From Chondrosia reniformis (lineage: Eukaryota; Porifera; Demospongiae; Chondrillida; Chondrillidae), in contig OX359195.1 of assembly GCA_947172415.1 (NCBI GenBank), positions 7,867,001 to 7,931,000 on the forward strand: a stretch of 64,000 bases of DNA, written 5' to 3'. The notes beneath the pieces were generated by a model. That model was not told the DNA's origin. It was given only the letters and a program-made list of their open reading frames with translations, and did not search any database. Each line of letters opens with the position of its first letter. Positions within the stretch are counted from its first letter, which is position 1. Position numbers and translations under genes: made by a program. Positions 1 through 12,100 of this stretch are shown one piece after another.

Positions 1-698
1 CCCAGTGATCGATAAACGGCGAGCGAATGTAAATTTAGCGTATTTAGGTGCAAAGCCGAAACCTGGCAGCCCAGGTAAGCAAAAGTTATGCGCTATGCAA
101 ACACTAGTATTATCAGCTATTTAACGACCGCCCATCTATTCGCCTACAGGTAGCCCTATTACCCCCTACAACAGTGGCAATCAAGGAGCATTTTCACCAT
201 TTTCACCAACCGGCCCGCATCCGTAAGTGTATCTCTTTATCATGTATTCGTCACTTATTTAATGCCTTTGAGATTGCGTGATTATTAAATTGAAATTACT
301 ACCAGGTTTAATGGGTGTTACTGAGATATGTACTTTAATAGCAGTAGTAAGATTATGGTCATTCTTATAGAGTGATTTTAGCATATATATAATTTTCTAC
401 CTCTCTAACTTTCGTATTGAAACTTGTGTCTGCAATTTTACACTTGATTGGAAGTTAAATTATTTCATTTCTCCTCAGATCACCTCCACCTCACTCGAAT
501 GGTCTGCCAGGGCCTTTCAGTTTAGCTCCTGTACCTGGACCACCCTTCTATTACGAAATGCCAAACTATGGAAGTCCGACTGCAGGTCCTTACATGACTC
601 CTTACGGGCCAATGATATTTTACCAACCTCCTTTAGGATACATGCATCCACAAGCGGCGCCACATCCCATGGTCCCATACCAAGCTGCAGCAAATTGA
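1..698 (+). CDS. RBM24: RBM24/RBM38-like RNA-binding protein, C-terminal part (5' end outside window)
   Basis: Three exons are visible: 1-74 (frame from base 2), 150-222 and 479-698, joined by GTAAGC/CAG and GTAAGT/CAG introns with matching phases; the stop is TGA at 696-698. The first exon reads IDKRRANVNLAYLGAKP, which closely matches the end of the RRM domain in RBM24/RBM38 (SEB-4) proteins. The rest is a tail of about 95 residues rich in Pro, Gly, Tyr and Met (for example MTPYGPMIFYQPPLGY), also typical of that family. Members bind mRNA 3' UTRs or introns and control splicing and stability; that role is carried over from the family. The RRM core lies upstream of the window. RBM24 and RBM38 cannot be separated here, and a single pre-duplication orthologue is likely. 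Confidence 0.8.
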
Positions 699-3109
699 AG
701 CTGGTCCCCTCAGATAGACCAGTCATATAATTGTATACAAATAAATTTCTGTGGATCCACCTTTAGAGCTTTTCTAAAAAATTGACTTGTGGGTCCATCA
801 ATCAATTGTAATATAGCTCCAGCCACAAGTATCTTATTTTCTACTCTTATAATTTTCAACTGACAAAGCATTTTATAGCACCTTATTAAATCACTCAATA
901 TTATATGTATTTGTATGAATATGGAGACTTTTACCATTAGTTTTGTATACTGTCAGTAGGGGTATATGTATATGACATTGTATTTTTGTATTGTTACATT
1001 GCTGTCATAACTGTACTAATAATTTCAAATACATACCTGCACTTTTCAATGTTATTTATCAACAAGGAATGAAACTTTAAAGTTTATTGAAGCTAAAATG
1101 GATACCTTACCTAATTCACTTTCAAATTGTATGCTCAAGATGTGATATGTTGAATTTATAATATATAAATTTAAAGTAATGATTAATATACAAGGACTTT
1201 ACATATATTATAGTTGGGTTCACTTTTTGAATAATTTTTATAGCATCATCTGTGGTGTGTACATATTTTCAATTACATGCACTACACTTTACATATTATT
1301 TATGATCCAGAAATATGCATGTGTGACAACTGCTTAAGTACAAAACCACCTGTGCATTGTCACATTGAGAACTTTGGATAGTAACAAGCTACGTAAATCG
1401 GAATATACTTGCAAAGTTATACCAAATGCCAAGAAGCTTACAAACACTTTCTTGTAACATGATTCCACTGTAATTCTATGATCAGTAGAATGCTCTTGTA
1501 TATAAGTCATACTTCTACCTTTAACTGTGAATATATTCAAAACAATAGACAAAAAGGCTCAGATGAACACAAAGCTATAGCATTTCCTTGAAAATGATGA
1601 TACCCCGCCCACTCAAGGCACCTCTCCATTTTACCCCACCCACTCAGAAAGAAAGACATTACCTAAAGGGTACCATTTCATTAATTAGCAAGTTACATCA
1701 AGTCTCACCATTCGTTGTATAGAGGCGACCTCATTTGTGGGATTGAAATACATACGTAGGTATATACCTACTATATAAGGTATACTACAAGCCATGTTGA
1801 CTATATACAAATAAGATTAAATTAAATTGTATATAGAATGTGCTCTGAAGCCATTCCACACTCTATCCATACATGTTACAGACGGGTCAATGTGCCCATG
1901 CAGTGATATACTCGTACCACTTGTACTGACTGGACACAGTGAAGGATATATACGTACACAGATATGTCTTAATAAGTCTGTGACTACTGTAATATATAGT
2001 CATCATATGTACCTATTATTTCATATATTGATTTTTAATCCTTTTAATTCCCACAGAGAAATCACTTACTAATATACGTATATGTGGTATATGTGGTACA
2101 CTGGTGATCTTGTGAAATTCGACAGTCTCCCCTGATAGAATATACTAGATCAGTTAATGATTAGTGTATTATTTTCCTTTCCTTCATGTGGTTGATGCAA
2201 TAATGTATGTTTGATTAACTGATAATAACCCATAATGCATCTATTGTTGAGATCCAAATTATGACATAGAAAATGCCTGACAATATTTAGACTTGGCTTA
2301 ATCAAATTTTAATGTGCCATATTATATTTGTGTACAAATTTAAACAGCAAAAGGCACTGAAAATCTATTTGAAAAGTGCTTCTGAGAGAACATTAACAAT
2401 AATAATTTGTTTATCTGTTTTTTTTAATCGATCAAAGTCTGGAGATTTCAAGTCTCATATACCAAGGATCCTCTGTTACTGACCTTTTTGGAGTTTGATA
2501 AATACCTACCTACATACACAGTTGTATCCTGCCACACCCTACAGAACCTATGAATCTAATTGACACTTAAAGCTACACAAATACAGTAGGAAATGTTTTG
2601 CAAAGTCACTCTCAGAGTAATACAAGCAAGTCACACCTATTCCTAATATGGATGGTGAGCCAGTTTGCCTGAATACACACAGAATACAAGCCTAAGTAAC
2701 TACCAGTGCACAAAGGTTTAATGACTACCAGCTCAACTGGTCAAACAATTTCAAGGGAATGGTACAAGTGTACGTACATCAAAGTCAATATATACGTATT
2801 TTGATTCTCCTCACTTAACCAGAGGTAAACTGAAATTCATTTTTGATTGTAATATACTTTCAATTGTCGTAAAGTGAAAGGTGGTCAAGTGCAGTAAGCG
2901 AGCCAGCAGTCATAGCTACATTTCTGACCGTGTGAATGTGGACTATACACTATACAAACATCACATATCAAATTCCATATGCTGAACAATTGCTACAATT
3001 CTATGAACATATAATTGCAAGTATGTAGTTATGGCCTAAAGTTTCACACAAGAGTCTATGATAGTTACACATTTCAGAGCTGTCCTAAAGGATTAATCAT
3101 TCGTGATCC
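699..3109. other. Intergenic region between convergent genes; 3' UTRs
   Basis: The RBM24-like gene (+) and the CAP gene (-) converge here. An AATAAA at about 740-745 lies 42 bases after the RBM24-like stop and could be a poly(A) signal. The rest is AT-rich sequence with many short poly-T and ATATA tracts. The small open frames present (for example 1827-2072) have no recognisable composition or splice context. No RNA gene or mobile element was recognised. Confidence 0.6.
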
Positions 3110-6100
3110 TCAGCCATTGATATCAGTGAGTTTGGTGTGGAGGTTCTTCTTGGCAGCATCCCAAGTGGTTTTAAACTGCTCTGGAATTGCATGCTCACTC
3201 TAACAGGAAGAAGAAGAAAAGGTTAGAAACAGCACACCACACACAACATTGAGCACAATCATCTTCCATATTTGGACAGGCAGCAATACACTATTTGGCC
3301 AACATGAAAATGGAATACGTATATTTCAGGAGGGTTTGGTATACTGAGCTGTAATTGTATCCTTTCAAATTAGCTACCAGATGACCAATTAGATTATATT
3401 ATAAACTATTGCGAGGACAAGCAGTCTGAAGTGATACCTTTGTGCTAATGCAGCAACCACTCTATGGCCAAATTTACACTATCTTGTCACCTTAAAGGTT
3501 TAGAAGCCTTTCAGCAGTAGCCATGAGACAGTGAAAATGTCAAGGGTGCCCATAGTTTACAAAGCAGCCCCAAGACTGCAGGTACTGGAAAGTCCTATTC
3601 TAGTCAGGTGTCTGATTGGTGTAGAGCTTTCTGACACCTCTTCACACTGTTAAACTATGAATGGATTGTTGCTATGGTTAGAACAAGTGTTGGTAGAGGA
3701 GTAAATACTACTTGTCTGTGTTTATATTAGCACCTTCAGCTTGTAGCTTCACATAGGAAGGAATTTATATAATAAATGAATGTAATAACAATAATTACAA
3801 CTTTGTAGCAGCAGCAACTGTTTGACTATAACTAAAATGGCTCCACATAATTCAGAATTAAAAACATATGTCACAAAACAATACAAATATTAGTGAGGGG
3901 GAGAGAGAAACATATGGGACAGCTATAATTCTTCCTTCTTAACACTTGAAAACAATTATAGGCATCATTTTCAGTTCCCCTTACTAAAGCCCCCATCAAG
4001 CAGCTTGGTACAGTTAATCTTAGTGATGTAATGAGCTGTTTGTGCTAAAGGTTAGCTGAACCCCCTTGCATGGCAGAATATGAGGTAAAGAGATTACCTG
4101 TTTAACCTCAAAACCCTCTAAAAAGGACGTCTACCTCTCTATAAAGACTGCTCCTATACAGAGACTACATCTCTATAAAGACTGCTTCTATATAGAGACA
4201 ACATCTCTATAAAGACTGCTTCTATATAGAGACAACATCTCTATAAAGACTGCTTCTATATAGAGACAACATCTCTATAAAGACTGCTTCTATATAGAGA
4301 CTACCTCTCTATAAAGACTGGTTCTATGTATATAGAGACACTTCCTATTTAAGGAATGCTCCTATACAGACCTCCATATTAGATAAATTTAATAAAAAAT
4401 CTAGTCAATGCTGGTCATTCAAGTGTGAAGAGTGGAGCATTCTGTTTACATATAGAATCAGCTATCCACAAGATAAGAAGTGTAGCCTGCAGATAGCAAG
4501 GGAAACAGTTATATCAGTACAAGTAAATAAACACAAACTACTAATTGAGCAATGGACAGAGCTAACACATTCATACATATTGCTCCAAGGATGAACAGTT
4601 ATTATCAGATATCTCATTGGTTACCAAATCTACTACACTAGTCAATATTTACTTGTCATGTAAAATAAACAGTTTCTATTGAACTAGCTTGGGCCTTTAG
4701 GAATCAGGAACTACGTACATTAGAAACAACTGAACCATTGTTTAGAAATTCACTGAAAAGTGCAACAACAATCTCAGCAAGAGGAAATTATTCAAATATG
4801 GCTTTCTTCACCACACAAGAAACACATCTCATGATGTGTACATTCCTCAATTCCAACTGTTCTATGCAAACAGTCTACCCTTGTACAATACACCTCAAGA
4901 CTGCCATTCTCTGAGATAGAGTGAAACTTTGTTGCTTCAAACAGCTAGCATTATTGCATAACTATTATTATTATTACATTACCAGAACTAATAACATTAA
5001 GGCCATTTCAATAATAAAAAGGAAAATTCTCAAGTTTATAGAAACTAGCAAAGCCCTTTCAGTATGACTCCTTATACGTTTCTGTGAATTTCTGTTATTA
5101 CTACAAAGAGGAGGGTGGTGGCACAAACACTGTGAGACTCTATCATGTGAAATTTACAGTTTCTGTTCAGCTGGAATGTTTCAAATGTTCCAGTGAGCCA
5201 ATACCAGCTGTAGAATCATTCATGTATGTAGTACTGTGTCAAACATGGCTTCCTTAGCAGGTCAATTGTGACTATTTTTAGACACAACATTGCTATAGAA
5301 GCAGTTTCTACTCAAACTGCTTAATCCTTTCTCAAGTTACTCAGCTAAACAGGGCCCTAAAGGAGAGAAGAATGATAGTTGGACTTACATAGTCACCGTC
5401 TCCCTTTGGCACCATGATGTTCATCTCCGAGGACTTGGCTGTTATAATCTCAGTAGACAAGGAATCCTTACTAAGATAGATTTGGCAACCATCAGTCTTG
5501 TCAATAGAAATAGTGGGAACACTTCCGGTTACCTAGCAACAGACAAGAGATAGGGAGAGCAATATAGAACACACTGTGTGCCTTGTATACCAGTGAACAC
5601 TATTGAACACGAAATAACTAAGTTTTGATAACTTCAGTAAATAAAATGTTCTCTATGTCGACATGGAAATAGTATATATAGTGATTTTCAGGTTCACACA
5701 AGTTTTGTTCTGGTTCTGCAATCACAAAATTGAATTGGAAGTCGAACCTACGTACCTGAGCTTGCACGCTTTGACAGTTGATAATCTCATATGTTCCAAT
5801 TGCACTCTCAAAGAGAACAGCACACCTCTTACAGTCACCTAGCAACAAGGGGAGTCTGCTTATAACAAGCACAAGTAAGATATAATTACTGCAAGACACT
5901 TGTACAACACAATTCAGTGCTACCTGTACAACACATTCAGTGCTACCTGTACAACACAATTCAGTGCTACCTGTACAACACAATTCAGTGCTACCTGTAC
6001 AACACAATTCAGTGCTACCTGTACAACACAATTCAGTGCTACCTGTACAGCACAATTCAGTGCTACCTGTACAGCACAATTCAGTGCTACCTGTACAACA

Positions 6101-9100
6101 CAATTCAGTGCTACCTGTACAACACAATTCAGTGCTACCTGTACAACACAATTCAGTGCTACCTGTACAGCACAATTCACTTGTAGGATATTCCAAGTGG
6201 TGGGCGGAGTAGAATGACCTCGGGAAGACCTAGGACTTATGAACAAACTGCTGAAAACACTCTTGTAAGATTGCTGTTACACTGAAGCCTGAACCATTAG
6301 CAACCTCTTAATTACAACATCAAAAATATAATGCAAAATATTGGATTGAAATCACACCTCTGCTAAGCGACATGAGAACCTGTCTGAATAATTAACAGTT
6401 TCAAATTACTGCAAATTGACCCTAAGTCTTTTAGAAAACTTATAAAAAACAATAGCTCCATGCTATATATACAAATTCCATAAAAGATGGGCTTTAAATG
6501 GAGGTTGTGTCTTGTGAATAAATACAGCAACCTTTAGCAAAAGGCTAGTTTCAAATTAATGTCAGTTTTCAATTAATACCCTGGAAAATGGCGTCCCTAC
6601 TGCAGGTCTTCCAGATACCTGAAATGTGTCCTACCACTTAAAATGTCCCTTTAGCAGCACTGTTCAAGATAAAATGGCTTCCATCTCACATGTAGATATC
6701 CCTCAGTCCCCAAAGCTCCCTTTCAACTAATGCACTAGTCCAAACCACTTTGTACATGTGTTCTCCAGATATGAGGGACATGATAACATCATTACGTATA
6801 GGTATAGAGTTTTGATTTATGTAAAAGCATAAAGTTGTACCTGTTGCATGTTGTCTTAATGTGAAATAATTTCAATGATGGTTAACAAAAATGGTTGAAC
6901 CTATTTTCCAAACATCTAACTTACCTTAAACATAATTGTCATCTTGTTAGTCATATTTGTAGAGGAATAATCAATACACCATTTCTTACATGCTACATCT
7001 ACGTACGTACTTTAGAGTAAAGGCCTATAGGGAACTAAACTTAGTGAGAGCTATGGATGGAGATACACAAGAGTTTTCTCCTTCTACTTCTCTTCTACTC
7101 CACTGGGCCAGACAGCTGTTTCTGGGAATTCGACCCCAGCAGGTATTCTGACTATTAGAGCCTTAACAGTGGACTTCCCTGGCAGACCCCTCTAAAAGGA
7201 ATTTGAGGGCTCGGCTAGTATTAAACATTCCCAATTGGGTTGATGTAATCGGATAGCAATATTGTTTATTAGGGAAGCATGACAGACGAGATCTAAATAT
7301 GTTAGGATTGTGCTGGTATACTAGTAGAGGAATGGCTATACTCCTCCAATAAACAGGTGGAAACTACAGTATAGGGTATTTTGTTAAGAGTCCAATTACA
7401 CCTCTAAATAGCGTTGATAAATTCCTCCAATCTCTTCCTATTGACTGTAGTAGAACAGCACTTTGGGTTATGTACGTAATTAGGTTATAATTAAAGGATA
7501 CACACCTAGCTTTCAGGATAGGGGCAGAGGGGAGGAGTCACGGAACTGACTGACCCCGGAGAGGACCAGATGATTCAATCATACATTGGAGTAATTAAAC
7601 TAAATACATATTCTGACATACATCACCTCTTCAGGTTCTCTGATGCAATAGCAACATGAATACGTATCCTAGAAGTCAATAGTATGACGTTTCCTCAAAG
7701 AATCAATTGATGATCCGTTGAATAATACTACATCAGTTTTGTTACAATGATCAACCTCTCTATAATTAGGCAAACAATTGGTAATGTTGCAGTACAAAAG
7801 CATTGAATTGAGTACTTTATACAGAATACAATTAGACTGAACTCCATCTCTCTGTATCAACTCTGCCAACTGCATGGGTATCCTTAAGTGAAAAGACTGT
7901 TAAGTGAGTCATTCATAGCATGTTGCCCTAATACGGTGAGGGTAAAACACTGTATGAGGACATACTTGTGCATCTAAATGAGGTCCTTCTCAACCAAACC
8001 ACTTAATTTCAAAAGAGACAATAAAAGAATGAGCTAACTTAGATGAAAAGGATATTCATTTCAATAAAGGGTTAATCCAGGATGACATCAAACATCTTCG
8101 TGGCACCAAAGAAACCAATGGAAAGTTACCAAAAATTTGACCAATAAAATGGCTTCTAGGTTGCACAATAGCAGCAATGACTTCCTAGATAGTAGCACAT
8201 GGGTTTATATACAAACGAGTGTTGTCAATAGAACAGCAAAAGAGATTAAACAATGTACAATAGTTTACAACTTCTGGTGGTCACTAAATAGAATCAAACA
8301 CTCTAGACTAATCCAATATCTACCACAAAGGCAGGGTACCAAGGTTTAGCAGCTGTCAGTGTCTCAACAAGGCAGCCAAGCATGAAAAGAAATGCTGTCA
8401 TACGAGGTAGCACTTTAGCTTTTAGTAACTGTTGCCTAGGTAACACCAAACTGCATGCTGTACTTGTGTCTAATAATTACAGGGACATACTCATCATAAT
8501 GCTGTTGACTTTCCCTTCAATCTTAATGGTGGATTTTGTGCACTTGAAAATGTACACTGTTTGAGACATGTTGCCTCCCTTGATACAGATATCGTTGTTG
8601 TCATCTTGCCATTCCTGGGAAGAACAAAGAATAATACATATCAGCAAGCCATTGAACTGCAACTTGACAAACATACATATATAGCTGGTTCAGGAATGAA
8701 CCTCGTATGGGGAACGTGAGAAAGAATTACTTGCACCATTCACTACCTTCCCTATATGGACAGGTTCACCTTTGTTGCGTGGGTGGAGGGCTATGTACTA
8801 GGCTTATTATTATTAGGCCTTTTAGGTATAGCATGTAGGAAAAAAATTCATTACGTAAAACAGCTACCAGTAAATGGACTTTATGTAGTTCAGCTACCAG
8901 TAAATGGACTTTATGTAGTTCAGCTCCAGTAAATGGACTCTATGTAGTTCAGCTACCAGGGATGGACTTTATGTAGTTCAGCTCCAGTAAATGGACTCTA
9001 TGTAGTTCAGCTACCAGGGATGGACTTTATGTAGTTCAGCTACCAGGGATGGACTTTATGTATGGACTAATTTTAAAAAGCATGCAGTTTGAAATTGTCA

Positions 9101-12100
9101 TAAATTAAAGTTCACAATCACTAAACAAATTAAAGTGTGGGAAAAGAGAGCTGATGGGTGACTTAATATAATTAGTAGTAAACAGGTTGCCAACACATTG
9201 CCTGGTTGAGCTGAGGGATAGTTAACATCGTCAGGTTGAGCTGAGGGATAGTCAACATCGTCTGGACAACCCTACAACAAATACCGATTTAATCTAACAC
9301 TACAAGATAAAGTAACTCAATTTAGGAGCAGTTCCAATGTTATCGGGATCTACTGACACTTACAAATAGAATTAAAAGTTAGTTGGCTGTAAATAAATGA
9401 GATTACAAATTATTAAAAGTTATTAATACAGTTAAAAGGAATGCAACCCTATTGACTACTGTTACACTATATCAACAGTATCAATGTTTACTGTTTAATA
9501 TTTACTCATGGTGAATAGCTACACAATAATTAATTCAGCTTATTAAAGGGACTGAAATTGTTTGTATTCAAAGTTTTTTCTCTCAAGAGGTTTCTTTATC
9601 TTTATCACAATGTCACAATGTCACAAAGGTAACATGGCAACATGTCAAATTGTCACAAAGGTAACATGGCAACATGTCACAATGTCACAAAGGTAACATG
9701 GCAACATGTCAAATTGTCACAAAGGTAACATGGCAACATGTCACAATGTCACAAAGGTAACATGGCAACATGTCACAATGTCACAAAGGTAACATGGCAA
9801 CATGTCAAATTGTCACAAAGGTAACATGGCAACATGTCACAATGTCACAAAGGTAACATGGCAACATGTCAAATTGTCACAAAGGTAACATGGCAACATG
9901 TCACAATGTCACAAAGGCAGGGCTGCATACAGAACTTGGGGTCAGGGGGAGGGGACAAAATGAAATTTTTCCAAATTTAGGGGCAATGGTATATAATACA
10001 CTATTTTCTTGGGGGGAAAATCAATCCTAGAGGGGGGCAAATGCACCCCCTGCCCCCCTCTATGCAACCTTGCAAAGGTAACATGGCAACATGGCAACAT
10101 GCAGTGGTGACTTGTACATCAGCCAAAGCTCTTCTAAACTTTAAAAGCACCTGTTGTCTATAGCGACCACACTCACCACAACCCATTTCTTCCCCTGCAA
10201 TGCAAACACAGGTGGTTTCTTGACCTGAGAGGCAGCTGGCTTGGGTCCGGCAGAAGTGGTCTTAGCATTGGTTGCCTTGACAACAGAGGAGGCCTTCAGC
10301 TCAGGATTCTTGTGGGTCTTCATGTCATCAGTTACTTTCTTTAAACCTTTAGTGAAAATAAACCTTTGACACTATATTCTTTTATTTCAAAAGACCTTAA
10401 AATAAATTGCAATTATTTATAAACTTGCTCTATGAATGATAACGTCAACAATGTCACAGTGTGTAAATAACAACTATCTACAATACATGACGATCCAGTG
10501 GAACACGACACCAGGAATAACTGAGTTCACTTGTTGCAGGTCCAGGCTCACCAGAAGTGACGGATCCTCCCTTGCCGATCTCGGAAAAGAGCTGTTGCTG
10601 AGTTTCTTTTTGACTGGATGGAGGAGCTGAAGAGGGTTTGCTGGGAGCAGGGGTCGTGGCACCACTGGCAGCACTTCCCTGCATGAAACCATTGTTGAAA
10701 GTGACACAGTATCTCACAGGTAGTGACAGCACACAAATACTCATTGCAGGTAGTGACAACACACAAATACTCATCGCAGGTAGTGACAGCACACAAATAC
10801 TCATCACAAGTAGTGACAGCACACAAATACTCATTGCAGGTAGTGACAGTACACAAATACTCATCACAGGTAGTGACAGCACACAAATACTCATCACAAG
10901 TAGTGACAGCACACAAATACTCATCACAAGTAGTGACAGTACACAAATACTCATCACAAGTAGTGACAGCACACAAATACTCATCACAAGTAGTGACAGT
11001 ACACAAATACTCATCGCAGGTAGTGACAGCACACAAACACAGGTAGTGACAGCACACAATACCCATCGCAGGTAGTGACAGCACACAAACACAGGTAGTG
11101 ACAGCACACAATACCCATCGCAGGTAGTGACAGCACACAATACCCATCGCAGGTAGTGACAGCACACAAACACAGGGAGTGACAGCACACAAACACAGGG
11201 AGTGACAGCACACAAACACAGGTAGTGACAGCACACAAACACAGGGAGTGCTACTGTACCTCCGGGTTCCACATCAGACCTGTTGTGTGGTAATCGTGAA
11301 CATAGTCCTTCAGGTCCATGAGTACTTTGGGTAGTACCTTGGACCACTCCACCTGTTTCCTAGGAGATGGAGCATGACAGTCACATGCACATCTTAATAA
11401 TATAATTGTAACAGCTGAAGTTAACTACTTGTGATACAAATGTGCTAAATTAAAGAATTGGTGGTAACTATAAGCAGTCCAATTATGACCGTCATCTCCT
11501 CTTTACTTCAGAGGTAAACATTAGCTCTAAGATATTCACAGAAACTATTTGCATGAGTGCAGTGTGGTCCCCTTAATTAGTTCAAATATGACATTTGTCT
11601 CATTTTGAGTGGAGAAGGGACAGCTTGTTTTGCACTGCTAGTTTGCGGAGGTCACTGGTCACTACACAGAAGGTTACCCTCGAAGGAGAGCAACTCAGCT
11701 GAGGTGGCCTCTCAACTCAAGGCAAGCAGTGCATGTGGTTCTCCTGCAAATGGTATCAACAAAGACGAGAAGAAGTAGCACTTTCTAGGCCAAACACTAT
11801 CCTAAGCAATTGCATAATAGCAACACACGCGAAGGATAGGGGCTGGATTCGAGACTAGTGTACTACCATTATAAATGACTAGGTTTGGATCAATGTCCTA
11901 TTGAGCAATACCATGGGGTTATTACTCAATCTTACTCATTTTTCCCTTTGAATTCCTTTAGCACTTTGTTAGTGTAGAAGACAGTTGAATCATAAGTTTG
12001 TTTGACAAATTGAGCAGGTTTTGGTGCCTATGGGGGGAGGGATAGGGAAAGGAGAGGAGAAGGTGAGGGCAGGAAGGAGAGGGAGAGGTATGTAGTTGTA

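Noticed and set aside
5618..6196. Long minus-strand frame with repeated ELCCTGST residues and matching plus-strand frames
   Set aside because: Produced by a 24-bp minisatellite in a CAP intron. Several frames on both strands are open at once, and only the part at 5756-5838 is a real exon, of CAP, in a frame fixed by phase.
10478..11347. 289-residue Cys/Leu/Val-rich minus-strand frame
   Set aside because: It runs through a 30-bp minisatellite and the CAP exon 8 and 9 borders. CAP splice phase and family similarity explain the real coding parts.
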